Part shown: piece after piece, positions 8,849 to 17,184 of the stretch
Numbering within the stretch: the first letter of the stretch is position 1
Layout of the letters: every line of letters begins with the position of its first letter
Assembly: GCA_050294475.1 (NCBI GenBank)
Contig: JBNKOE010000008.1
Coordinates: 62,001 to 126,000, forward strand
Direction of reading: 5' to 3'
DNA: 64,000 nucleotides
From: Thalassobellus sp050294475
GTDB lineage: Bacteria > Bacteroidota > Bacteroidia > Flavobacteriales > Flavobacteriaceae
The notes under the pieces: model-generated
What the model was told of the DNA's origin: nothing
The model's input: the letters and a program-made list of their open reading frames with translations, nothing else
Databases searched by the model: none
Position numbers and translations under genes: made by a program

Positions 8849-9496
8849 CGTTTTTACTTTTTCATAATAAACCTCTTTAAAATCGTTAATTTTTAAATTG
8901 GCATTTGTGTAATCTTGATTTTTAGAGTGCACACTATCAAATCCAACACAAAAAATATTAGCAGCATTTGCAGCAGCTATTCCGTTTGTAGAGTCTTCAA
9001 TAACAATACATTCTTCAGTATTAAATTCTGAAGCTTCTGCAGCTTTAATAAAAATTTCAGGGTGCGGTTTAGAAGCTTTTAAATCGGCACCACTTAATTT
9101 TGCTTTAAAATATTTATTTAAATCAAAACGATTAAAAATACGGTCAATACTAGGCATAGATGCAGATGATGCTAAAACTAAAGTTAAATTATTAGCGTGA
9201 TAATCTTTTATTAAATCTAAAACGCCATCAATCAAATCGAATGTTTTGTCGTTTTCAAAAATAAATTCATAATGTTTACGCTTAATAGCAACTAAAGTTT
9301 CGGGTGTTTCTTTAAGGTTAAATGAGTCTTTAATACGTTTACAAACATTTAAAGTCGATTGTCCTGTAAGCGATTCGTAAAAAGCATCTGAAACATTAAT
9401 ATTGACATCGTCAAACATTTTATGATAAGCTTTGTGGTGTAAAGGTTCGCTATCAATAATAACACCATCCATATCAAAAATAACAGCTTTTAGCAT
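8840..9496 (-). CDS. HAD-family phosphatase, beta-phosphoglucomutase-like
   Basis: The start is set at 9496 (MLKAVIFDMDGVIIDSEP), because the alternative 10 residues upstream are basic and unlike the family. The 219-residue protein has the nucleophile motif FDMDG with two aspartates, an alpha-helical cap, LVLASSASMPSI as motif II, KPHPEIF with the motif III lysine and CIVIEDSTNGIAAA as motif IV. This is the class of beta-phosphoglucomutases and small sugar-phosphate or nucleotide phosphatases. No neighbour shows the substrate. Confidence 0.85.
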   Translation of the reverse strand: MLKAVIFDMDGVIIDSEPLHHKAYHKMFDDVNINVSDAFYESLTGQSTLNVCKRIKDSFNLKETPETLVAIKRKHYEFIFENDKTFDLIDGVLDLIKDYHANNLTLVLASSASMPSIDRIFNRFDLNKYFKAKLSGADLKASKPHPEIFIKAAEASEFNTEECIVIEDSTNGIAAANAANIFCVGFDSVHSKNQDYTNANLKINDFKEVYYEKVKTLL

Positions 9497-9598
9497 CTTA
9501 AATTTTTTGCGAAGATAAAGAATCAAAGTGATTTGTTAAATTCATTTTCTAGTTTGTATTGATTAAATTTGTAATCATTATTTAGAATTTTATTTCTA

Positions 9599-10504
9599 AT
9601 TAAACTTAAAAGTAAGACCATTAAAAGTAACTCAAACTTCCACGAAAAAAACAAGCATAAATCAGGATATGATTTTGATGCTTTATGTAAAAAACACCCA
9701 GATTTAATACCCTTTGTATTTGAAAATAAATACGAAACAAAAACTATAGATTTTGCAAATCCAAAAGCAGTTAAAGCTTTAAATACGGCTTTGTTATTTA
9801 AGTATTATGATATTAAATATTGGGAATTTTCAGATTCTAATTTATGTCCGCCAATTCCTGGGAGAGCAGATTATATACACCACCTTTCAGATTTGATTCG
9901 AAAATCTAAAATTAAAGACGATGTAACAATTTTAGATGTTGGAGTAGGAGCAACATGCATTTATCCTATTTTGGGTAATGCTGAATATAATTGGCATTTT
10001 GTAGGAACCGATATTGATGAAAATTCATTGCAAAGAGCACAGAAAATAATTAAGGAGAATACATTAGAAGAAGCTATTTCGTTACGCTTACAAAAAGATA
10101 AATCTCTAATTTTTAAAGGTGTAATAAATAAGAATGATAAGTTTGTAGCTTCTATTTGTAATCCGCCATTTTATAAATCTGAAGCAGAAGCATTAGAGGC
10201 AACTGCTAGAAAATTAAAAGGATTAAATAAAGAAACAGCTAGTGTTGTTAGAAATTTTTCAGGAACACATAATGAGCTTTGGTATAAAGGCGGTGAAAAG
10301 GCATTTCTTCATAATTATTTATACGAGAGTTCTCTATTTAAAGAACAGTGTTATTGGTTTACAACATTGGTTTCTAAAAAAGACTTGGTAAAAGGTATGT
10401 GTGCATCATTAAAAAAGTTAGGAGCAACTGATATAAAAACCATTAATATGGGGCAGGGCAATAAAATATCGCGTATTGTAGCGTGGACTTTTTTAAATGA
10501 ATAA
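9599..10504 (+). CDS. rlmF: RlmF-like 23S rRNA m6A1618 methyltransferase with no ordinary start codon
   Basis: Homology to RlmF begins near 9638 (FHEKNKHKSGYDF) and continues to the stop at 10504, with DFANPKAVKALN, CPPIPGRADYIHHL, the SAM-binding ILDVGVGATCIYP and the catalytic-type motif CNPPFYKSEAEA. RlmF methylates N6 of A1618 in 23S rRNA. The in-frame stop upstream is at 9572. Between it and the homologous region there is no ATG, GTG or TTG in frame, and no ATG in any frame. The first usual initiator in frame is TTG 9791, which would cut off about 50 conserved residues. ATT at 9599 or 9620 is the likely initiator, or the start codon has been lost; 9599 is given as a provisional start (about 301 residues; E. 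coli RlmF is 308). Confidence 0.75.
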   Translation: MKLKSKTIKSNSNFHEKNKHKSGYDFDALCKKHPDLIPFVFENKYETKTIDFANPKAVKALNTALLFKYYDIKYWEFSDSNLCPPIPGRADYIHHLSDLIRKSKIKDDVTILDVGVGATCIYPILGNAEYNWHFVGTDIDENSLQRAQKIIKENTLEEAISLRLQKDKSLIFKGVINKNDKFVASICNPPFYKSEAEALEATARKLKGLNKETASVVRNFSGTHNELWYKGGEKAFLHNYLYESSLFKEQCYWFTTLVSKKDLVKGMCASLKKLGATDIKTINMGQGNKISRIVAWTFLNE

Positions 10505-10515
10505 GTATTGGATGA

Positions 10516-11193
10516 TTACGATGCTTTTTTCTTGATGTGATTTGTTTTTATATAATATCCAATTTCTATTCGGTTTAAATTGAGACCATTTATTTTTCTA
10601 TTTGAGTATCCAACTTGTAGGTTATTAGATTTAGAAATATTGAAGCCTAATGCACTATAAAATCTATTTTCGGTAGTTAATTCCTTGTTTAAAGTTGTGA
10701 AAAACTCATTGCTTATCCGAATAAAAAAATGTTTATTTAGTTTGATGCTTGTACCTAATCTGTAGCGTAATCGATGATATGTTTTGTTTGTAACAGGAGT
10801 TTTAAGGAACCGTTGTTCTAACCTAAAACGATGATCTATTGGTAGTTTTGAAATTTTATGCTTGTAAGTAATTTGTTCATATAATCTATCTTCAAATGTA
10901 TGCTTGGTATTGGTGTTAAAACCACTATCAATATCTAAATATGCATAAGAAACATTTGTAATTAATTTTGGTGAAATATGATAATTGACTCCTGTACTTA
11001 AAAATATTAAATTGAAATTATCACCAACTTCATAAAGCCACAGTTGTGAGCACATATGGAAACTAAGTTTTTCTGAGACTTTGTGAGTACCAGAATATGT
11101 AAACCAAGAACCTAATTTTTTTTCTGGGTTAGATTGACAAAAGCTAAGTAATGTATTAAAGCAAAGTATAGTAATAATTAGTAGGTGCTTCAT
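10516..11193 (-). CDS. DUF2490 outer-membrane-like protein
   Basis: With the start at 11193 (MKHLLIITILCFNTLLSFCQ) the product has 225 residues, a clear signal peptide and a DUF2490 beta-strand pattern: GSWFTYSGTHKVSEKLS, LIFLSTGVNYHIS, LRYRLGTSIKLNKHFF and the final LNRIEIGYYIK. The alternating hydrophobic strands suggest a small outer-membrane barrel. The upstream M in the same frame would add a non-signal extension and is rejected. It lies head-to-tail behind pckA, separated from it by a hairpin terminator. Function unknown. Confidence 0.75.
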   Translation of the reverse strand: MKHLLIITILCFNTLLSFCQSNPEKKLGSWFTYSGTHKVSEKLSFHMCSQLWLYEVGDNFNLIFLSTGVNYHISPKLITNVSYAYLDIDSGFNTNTKHTFEDRLYEQITYKHKISKLPIDHRFRLEQRFLKTPVTNKTYHRLRYRLGTSIKLNKHFFIRISNEFFTTLNKELTTENRFYSALGFNISKSNNLQVGYSNRKINGLNLNRIEIGYYIKTNHIKKKAS

Positions 11194-11289
11194 TTTTGAA
11201 ATCTTGAGGTTTAGGGACAAGAAATTAAAGCATCAAACTATTTATTATGATGCTTTAATTAGAAGATATTAAGATATTAGTTATAATAT

Positions 11290-11316
11290 AAAAGGAGCTC
11301 TTAAAGAGCTCCTTTT
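11290..11316 (-). terminator. Rho-independent-type terminator after pckA
   Basis: A perfect 11-base stem (AAAAGGAGCTC paired with GAGCTCCTTTT) with a TTAAA loop lies 19 bases past the pckA stop. Read on the minus strand it ends in a U run. It separates pckA from the DUF2490 gene. Confidence 0.85.
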
Positions 11317-11334
11317 ACGGTCAATAAGAACCTA

Positions 11335-12975
11335 TTAAAAGTGTTCGTGTAAGTGATGGTGTTCATCAATTAGCGGACCTCCTTCAATAATTTGTTCTGA
11401 TGCTTGTTGAGCAAACTTCTCAAAGTTTAAGTGGAATGAGTGAGCTAAATGAATAGCTTTTCCAACATAAGCACCTTTTTGTAACCATGTATTCATAGGA
11501 TCTAACATTTCGGTTGGAACACCAGGACAATATTTAGGCATATATAGACCGAAAATAAAGTTTTGTTCGTATTCTACATTATCAAGATCACCATTAAGAA
11601 TTGCAGTAATCATAGCTCTTGTATATTTTAATTTTATACGAGATCCTACGCCGTAAGGTCCTGCACTCCATCCTGTATTAATTAACCATACGTTAACACC
11701 AGCTTCAGTCATTTTTTTACTTAGCATTTCACCGTAAACAGTTGGGTGTAATGGCATAAATGGTTCTCCAAAACAAGCAGAGAATGAAGGTACTGGTTCA
11801 GTAATTCCTGCTTCTGTTCCTGCAACTTTTGCTGTGTAACCAGAAATAAAGTGGTAAGCAGCTTGTCCAGGAGTTAGTTTAGATACTGGAGGTAATACAC
11901 CAAAGGCATCACAAGTTAAAAAGAATATATTCTTTGGGTTGTTTGCGTAAAGTGTTTCTTGAATGTTATCTATATGATGAATAGGGTAACTTACACGTGT
12001 GTTTTGTGTAATACTTCCATCCAAATAATCAGGTTCTCCATTTTCTTTAAATACTACGTTTTCAAGAATTGCACCTGGCTTAACAGCTCTAAAAATGTCT
12101 GGTTCTTTTTCTTCACTAAGGTCAATTACTTTTGCATAACATCCACCTTCAAAGTTAAAGATTGTGTTATCAGCAGTCCAACCATGTTCATCATCACCAA
12201 TTAATTTACGTTCTGGATCAGCAGATAAAGTTGTTTTTCCTGTACCTGATAATCCGAAGAAAATTGCAGTATCACCTTTTTTGCCAACATTAGCAGAACA
12301 GTGCATTGGTAATACGTTTCTTTCTGTTGGTAAAATCATGTTTAATGCAGAGAAAATACCTTTTTTCATTTCTCCTGTATAAGCAGATCCACCTATTAAA
12401 GCTATTTTTTGAGTAAAGTCAAGTATTGAGAAATTACCTTGGCGAATACCATATTCTTTTGGTTCTGGACATTCATATCCTGGAGCACAAAGAATTAACC
12501 AATCTTCTTCAAAGTTTTCTAATTCTTTTTGACTAGGTCTTAAAAACATATTGTAAACAAACATGTTAGACCATGGTAGTTCTGTTACAGTTCTAATATT
12601 TGTTCTATATTCTGGGTCAGCACAAACATATCCGTCTCTTGCATAAATTTCTTTTCCAGATAAATATTTAGTAATTTCATTTTTTAATTTATTGAAATTT
12701 TCTGTAGAAACAGGTTTGTTAGTTTTACCCCACCAAACTTTATCAGCTGTATAGTCATCTTTAACAATAAAACGGTCTTGAGGAGAACGTCCTGTAAATT
12801 TACCTGTATTAATAGCGAGTGTACCGTTTGCAGTTTCAACACCCATTTTTTTATCAACTGAAATTTTTTGTAATTCTTCAGGAGATAAATTCCAGTGAAC
12901 TTCTACGTTTTTTAATCCATACTTTTCTATGTCTGTAGGATTTTTCATTGTTGTTGCGTCTTTCATTGTATTCAA
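11335..12975 (-). CDS. pckA: Phosphoenolpyruvate carboxykinase (ATP)
   Basis: The 546-residue enzyme converts oxaloacetate and ATP to phosphoenolpyruvate, the first committed step of gluconeogenesis. Visible signatures are TGRSPQDRFIV near 61-71, the P-loop GLSGTGKTTLSAD at 241-253 and the kinase/Mg2+ motif LIGDDEHGW that follows. Length fits ATP-dependent PEPCK. The start at 12975 is followed by another possible ATG 3 codons on. It is monocistronic: a long untranslated region upstream and a strong terminator downstream. This fits a bacterium that feeds on sugars giving pyruvate and lactate, as the fucose genes in this window do. Confidence 0.97.
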   Translation of the reverse strand: MNTMKDATTMKNPTDIEKYGLKNVEVHWNLSPEELQKISVDKKMGVETANGTLAINTGKFTGRSPQDRFIVKDDYTADKVWWGKTNKPVSTENFNKLKNEITKYLSGKEIYARDGYVCADPEYRTNIRTVTELPWSNMFVYNMFLRPSQKELENFEEDWLILCAPGYECPEPKEYGIRQGNFSILDFTQKIALIGGSAYTGEMKKGIFSALNMILPTERNVLPMHCSANVGKKGDTAIFFGLSGTGKTTLSADPERKLIGDDEHGWTADNTIFNFEGGCYAKVIDLSEEKEPDIFRAVKPGAILENVVFKENGEPDYLDGSITQNTRVSYPIHHIDNIQETLYANNPKNIFFLTCDAFGVLPPVSKLTPGQAAYHFISGYTAKVAGTEAGITEPVPSFSACFGEPFMPLHPTVYGEMLSKKMTEAGVNVWLINTGWSAGPYGVGSRIKLKYTRAMITAILNGDLDNVEYEQNFIFGLYMPKYCPGVPTEMLDPMNTWLQKGAYVGKAIHLAHSFHLNFEKFAQQASEQIIEGGPLIDEHHHLHEHF

Positions 12976-13431
12976 TTTTAAGGTTCCTATTTGTATTATT
13001 AAGAGCCATATTATAGGCGCTTATTTTATTTTCCTTTTTTATTATGGTGTAAAATTACATAGCATATAACCTAATAATTATGACGAATGTCATACTTTTG
13101 ATAGATGTGATATTTTTCAATTATTGTTATATTTATCATAATAATAATGAAAATAATATTGGCGAATACGTTTTCGTAATATTGCTTTTTAAGAGATTAA
13201 AGTTTTATGTTAGAATTTATATTAGAATGAGGTGTTAAATCTTGTTTGGGAATTAAAAAATATTCAAAAAAAAGTGCAAATTGTTAAATGATAGAAGAAT
13301 ATTTTATCTTTTATTTATAATAAAAAGGTAAAATTGGGTATTTGTAATAAAAAACATAATGAATTGCTTTGTAAGATATACTACACTAAAAGAGGGTATA
13401 TAACTATTAAAAAATAATAACTGATAAATAT
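12976..13431. other. 456-base divergent intergenic region (pckA / bshB1)
   Basis: This AT-rich stretch contains no open reading frame of interest. It must hold the two divergent promoters. An imperfect palindromic zone lies around 13155-13183, with AATATT at both ends and CGAA/TTCG inside, and could be a regulator site. No exact TAnnTTTG box was found at a convincing distance from either gene. Confidence 0.5.
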
Positions 13432-14151
13432 ATGAAATTAGATATACTAGCCATTGGAGCACACCCAGATGATGTAGAATTAGGTTGCGCTGCTACTTTA
13501 GCAAAAGAGATTGCCTCTGGTAAAAAAGTTGGCATTATAGATTTGACAAGAGGCGAATTGGGAACACGAGGTACAGCAGAAACAAGAGATAGAGAAGCAT
13601 TAGAGGCTGCAAAGATATTAGGCGTTATTGTAAGAGAGAATATGGAATTTGCAGATGGATTTTTTGTAAATGACAAAACACATCAATTAGCTATTATTAA
13701 AATGATACGAAAGTATCAACCAGAAATAGTTATTTGTAACGCTATTGATGATAGACATATTGACCATGGAAAAGGCAGTAAATTAGTAAGTGATGCTTGT
13801 TTTTTAAGTGGATTAATGAAAATTGAAACAAGTGATAGTAGTGGGGAGTTACAAAGTGCATGGAGACCTAAACAAGTTTATCATTATATACAATGGAAAA
13901 ATTTAGAGCCAGATTTTGTTGTAGATGTTACAGGTTTTATGGATAAAAAAATGGCTTCTGTATTAGCTTATGAGACACAGTTTTATGATAAAGATAGTAA
14001 TGAACCTGAAACGCCTATTTCTAGTAAGAACTTTACTGATAGTATTATGTATAGAGCAAAAGATTTGGGGAGACTTATTGGAGTTGAATATGCAGAAGGG
14101 TATAATGTTGAGCGCTATGTTGCTGTTGATAGTTTGTTCGATTTAAAGTAG
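13432..14151 (+). CDS. bshB1: Bacillithiol biosynthesis deacetylase BshB1
   Basis: The 239-residue LmbE/PIG-L family enzyme starts MKLDILAIGAHPDDVELGC, with the zinc-binding AHPDD motif at residues 10-14, and continues with LTRGELGTRGT and the DDRHIDHGKGS block holding the third metal histidine. BshB1 removes the acetyl group from GlcNAc-malate in bacillithiol synthesis, the low-molecular-weight thiol used by many Bacteroidota. Other bsh genes are not nearby. It is followed by tRNA-His with its own promoter. Confidence 0.9.
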   Translation: MKLDILAIGAHPDDVELGCAATLAKEIASGKKVGIIDLTRGELGTRGTAETRDREALEAAKILGVIVRENMEFADGFFVNDKTHQLAIIKMIRKYQPEIVICNAIDDRHIDHGKGSKLVSDACFLSGLMKIETSDSSGELQSAWRPKQVYHYIQWKNLEPDFVVDVTGFMDKKMASVLAYETQFYDKDSNEPETPISSKNFTDSIMYRAKDLGRLIGVEYAEGYNVERYVAVDSLFDLK

Positions 14152-14206
14152 TTAGGTTTTTTGTAGAATTTATTTTTAATTTCTAGGTAAAATATTAAAA
14201 AAAGTC

Positions 14207-14238
14207 TTTGTAGATAAGAGTGAAATAAATTACATTTG
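14207..14238 (+). promoter_or_regulatory. Promoter of tRNA-His
   Basis: TTTG at 14207-14210 and an exact -7 box TACATTTG at 14231-14238 are 20 bases apart, which fits the Bacteroidota TTTG-N(about 19-20)-TAnnTTTG promoter. Transcription would start about 20 bases before the tRNA. A small inverted repeat (ACGCATT/AATGCGT, 14242-14259) lies in the short leader. Confidence 0.75.
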
Positions 14239-14265
14239 CACACGCATTACAAAATGCGTTACACG

Positions 14266-14339
14266 GTGGTTGTAGCTCAGTTGGTTAGAGCATTGGTTTG
14301 TGGTACCAAGGGTCGCCGGTTCGAATCCGGTCTTCCACC
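14266..14339 (+). tRNA. tRNA-His (anticodon GTG)
   Basis: The cloverleaf can be drawn in full. D stem GCTC/GAGC is at 14275-14291; anticodon stem TTGGT/ACCAA surrounds loop TTGTGGT with anticodon GTG at 14300-14302; the T arm has loop TTCGAAT. A G at 14265 can pair with C14339, which is the G-1:C73 feature of tRNA-His. The acceptor stem as read (GTGGTTG with CTTCCAC) has two adjacent T-T oppositions at positions 5:68 and 6:67. CCA is not encoded. A terminator follows within 10 bases. Confidence 0.93.
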
Positions 14340-14347
14340 CAAAAAGT

Positions 14348-14381
14348 AAAAGCCTTTCAATAATATTGAAAGGCTTTTTTT
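14348..14381 (+). terminator. Terminator after tRNA-His
   Basis: AGCCTTTCAAT (14351-14361) pairs perfectly with ATTGAAAGGCT (14365-14375), followed by a run of seven T. The flanking A run also allows it to serve the convergent M28 peptidase gene ending at 14401. Confidence 0.9.
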
Positions 14382-14400
14382 GTTTATATCTTTTTTCAAT

Positions 14401-15411
14401 TTAATCCACTTTTACGCGTTTATCACGATTGGCTAATTCCCAAGCAGTATAAAAAATTAAACGTGCGCGAGTTTCTAAAAACTCGTAGTTAATTTTATCT
14501 GGTGTATCTGTTGGTTTATGATAATCGTCATGTGTACCATTAAAATAAAAAATGACAGGAATGTTGTTTTTAGCAAAATTATAATGATCTGATCTGTAGT
14601 AAAAACGATTTGGATCATTTTTATCATTAAAAGTATAGTCAAAGTCTAAATTAAAATATTTTTTATTTACAGCTTCAGAAATATTATGTAATTCTTTACT
14701 TAATCTGTCAGATCCTATTAAATATAAGTAATTAGCTTTTCCTTCGTGTTTTTTATCTACGCGACCAATCATATCTATATTTAAATCTGCAACGGTATTT
14801 TTTAAAGGAAAAATCGGGTCTACATCGGCATAATATCGAGAACCAAAAAGTCCTTTTTCTTCGCCTGTAACATGCAGAAATAAAATACTTCGTTTAGGGC
14901 CATGTCCTTCTTTTTTTGCATTTTTGAAAGCTTTAGCTATTTTCATAATAGCTACAGTACCTGAACCATCATCATCAGCACCGTTATTAATATCTCCATT
15001 ACTAGATATACCAATATGATCTAAATGTGATGATATTATAATAATTTCATTTGGTTTTTCAGAACCTTTTATATAGGCTAGAACATTTTCTGAAGCCTTT
15101 GCTTTTCCATTAAAAAAGGATTCTGGAATTTCTTGAAAATAATCACCATCTGCTATAGGAGAAGGAATTTTATTAGAAACATAAAAATCTTTTATAAAAT
15201 CTATGGCTTTTTTTTGTCCAGGTTCGCCTGTTTCTCTTCCTTCAAATTCATCAGAAGCATAGTTGTAGAGCATTTCTTTTAATTCATTAGCAGTTATGCT
15301 TTTAGCGTAATCTGAAGCATCTGCATTTTTTTGGGGTTGTTTTTTGTTTTGAGATGAGCTGCAGGACGTTATAAAAAGGCTCAAGCAAAAAAGGATAAAT
15401 AGTTTTTTCAT
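14401..15411 (-). CDS. M28-family zinc aminopeptidase lipoprotein, copy 1
   Basis: The 336-residue protein has a lipoprotein signal (SLFITSC, Cys17) and an M28 catalytic domain. Metal-ligand motifs are visible in order: SSHLDHIG (His129, Asp131), NNGADDDGSGT near 142-152, GEEKGLFGS with the general-base glutamate near 183-191, NLNIDMIGR and the final His in DDYHKPTDT. M28 enzymes remove N-terminal residues from peptides, here probably in the periplasm or on the outer membrane. A second, clearly related gene lies upstream on the same strand, so this is a tandem duplication. Substrate specificity is not known. Confidence 0.9.
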   Translation of the reverse strand: MKKLFILFCLSLFITSCSSSQNKKQPQKNADASDYAKSITANELKEMLYNYASDEFEGRETGEPGQKKAIDFIKDFYVSNKIPSPIADGDYFQEIPESFFNGKAKASENVLAYIKGSEKPNEIIIISSHLDHIGISSNGDINNGADDDGSGTVAIMKIAKAFKNAKKEGHGPKRSILFLHVTGEEKGLFGSRYYADVDPIFPLKNTVADLNIDMIGRVDKKHEGKANYLYLIGSDRLSKELHNISEAVNKKYFNLDFDYTFNDKNDPNRFYYRSDHYNFAKNNIPVIFYFNGTHDDYHKPTDTPDKINYEFLETRARLIFYTAWELANRDKRVKVD

Positions 15412-15584
15412 CTGGAAGTTTTATTATTAAGGTCAGATGTAATTTGTCAATAATAATTTATCTGCTTTATGTATTAATTATTAAGACACATTTCATTTGT
15501 TTTAATTATTGTTTTTTATCTGTTACATAAGTTTTAGCATAGCGATATTACAAAAAGCAAAAGAAATATTTGTAATATTTTAGG

Positions 15585-16637
15585 CTAATTTAACAGTTGA
15601 TTGTCTTTATCAACAACCAAAGTATGTTCTTGATTTGCTATTTGCCATGCTGTAGCAAAAACCAGTTTGGTGCGTTTTTCTAATAAATCGTATTTAATTT
15701 TGTCTGGTGTATCGCTAGGTCTGTGATAATCTTTATGTTCTCCATTAAAATAGAATATAACAGGAATACCATGTATGGCAAAGTTATAGTGATCTGAACG
15801 GGTGTAATAACTGTTTATTTCACCTTCAACATTATATCGATAATCTAAATTAATATTAAAATAGGCATTATTAACTTTTTCTGATAAATAATGTAATTCT
15901 TTGCTTAACCTATCAGATCCAATAAGATATAAGTAATTTTCATTGTTTTTATGAATTTCATCAACACGTCCTATCATATCTATATTTAGATTTGCAATGG
16001 TGTTTTCTAAAGGAAAAACAGGATTGTTTACATAATATTCTGAGCCTTTTTCACCTATTTCTTCTGCTGTAAGATGTAAAAATAAAATGCTTCGTTTAGG
16101 ACTATAACCTTCATTTTTTGCCAGTTGAAACGCTTGTGCCATTTCCATTAGTGCAACTGTTCCAGAACCATCATCATCTGCTCCGTAATTTATTTGTCCG
16201 TCTTCATTAACTCCAAGATGGTCTAAATGAGCAGAAATTATAATTACTTCATTAGGTTTTTCGGTGCCTTTAATAAAAGCTAAAACATTTTCAGAAGCAT
16301 TATATTTATCATCAAAGAAACTTTTAGGTATAGTTTGGTAATAATTATTATCTCCAAATGGAGATTCTATACCTTCACTTATATAATAGTTTTTTATAAA
16401 TTCAACAGCTTTTTTTTGACCTTCTTCTCCAACTTCTCTTCCTTTAAATTTATCAGAAGCGTAAGTATATAAGTGTGTGCTTAATTCTTCCGAATTAATT
16501 GTGTTTGCATATTTAATAACAAGAGTGCTGTCTTTTAATTGAATATTATCTTTTACATTTTGAATTTTAGTCGTGTACTTTTGTGTTGCGCAAGTGCCTA
16601 TTAAAGTGAAAATTGAGAGAATACAAAAAGTTTTCAT
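15585..16637 (-). CDS. M28-family zinc aminopeptidase lipoprotein, copy 2
   Basis: This 350-residue paralogue of the gene at 14401 shares most motifs: SAHLDHLG, NYGADDDGSGTVA, TAEEIGEKGSEYY, NLNIDMIGRVDE and EHKDYHRPSDTPDK. The N terminus looks like a lipoprotein signal (LIGTC, near residue 16). The pair is separated by 173 bases with no visible terminator, so they may share a transcript or be separately expressed. All metal-binding positions appear intact in both copies, so neither is a decayed duplicate. Confidence 0.9.
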   Translation of the reverse strand: MKTFCILSIFTLIGTCATQKYTTKIQNVKDNIQLKDSTLVIKYANTINSEELSTHLYTYASDKFKGREVGEEGQKKAVEFIKNYYISEGIESPFGDNNYYQTIPKSFFDDKYNASENVLAFIKGTEKPNEVIIISAHLDHLGVNEDGQINYGADDDGSGTVALMEMAQAFQLAKNEGYSPKRSILFLHLTAEEIGEKGSEYYVNNPVFPLENTIANLNIDMIGRVDEIHKNNENYLYLIGSDRLSKELHYLSEKVNNAYFNINLDYRYNVEGEINSYYTRSDHYNFAIHGIPVIFYFNGEHKDYHRPSDTPDKIKYDLLEKRTKLVFATAWQIANQEHTLVVDKDNQLLN

Positions 16638-16717
16638 GTTTATAATAGTCTTTTAAGACATAAATTCTTAATAGCTTAATTTACTAATAACAAATATATA
16701 ACAAAATAAGAAATAAC

Positions 16718-17077
16718 TTACTGCACTAGATTGATATTTTCTAATTTAGACTCATTAATTTCAATATTTTCTAAATCTTCAATAGATTCTTCTTCTAATT
16801 TAACTTCTGTTTCTTGTAATTCTTTTGTACTAGAAACTTGAGTAGTTGGGAAAACTGATTTGTAAATAGTTAGTGTAAGAGCTGTAATAGTAAGTAGGAA
16901 AGAGAATGGAATTATTTTTTTACTTGTCCTATTTTTTTTAGATAAATAAAAAGCAAATAAATCAAATACAAGAGAAAGAATTGCAGGTATAATGGCTAAG
17001 TTAGATACAGGTAATACGGCTAGTATAATTGCTTAAACTGAAAATATTAGTGCTAAAATAGTAGAGATTTTTTTCAT
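16718..17077 (-). pseudogene. Small membrane protein gene interrupted by an in-frame stop
   Basis: From ATG 17077 the frame reads 14 residues (MKKISTILALIFSV), meets TAA at 17035-17033, then stays open to a stop at 16718. The downstream part reads AIILAVLPVSNLAIIPAILS, a second hydrophobic stretch IIPFSFLLTITALTLTIY, and an acidic tail of Glu, Asn and Leu. The hydrophobic segment runs straight through the stop, and no ATG, GTG or TTG follows it soon in frame, so this reads as one gene of about 119 codons broken by a single nonsense change. The family is not recognised beyond small flavobacterial membrane proteins. A sequencing error cannot be excluded. Confidence 0.7.
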
Positions 17078-17184
17078 TTATTTAAATTTTTAATCCAGAA
17101 AGCTATTTTATTTTCAACTGACAATTATCATAGTTTTAAGTAGATAACAAGGTTATATTTACTATGTAATCAAATTTTTAGGAT

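Noticed and set aside
14242..14259. ACGCATT/AATGCGT hairpin before tRNA-His as a regulator or riboswitch
   Set aside because: Only 7 base pairs in the tRNA leader; most likely incidental or part of the processed 5' leader.
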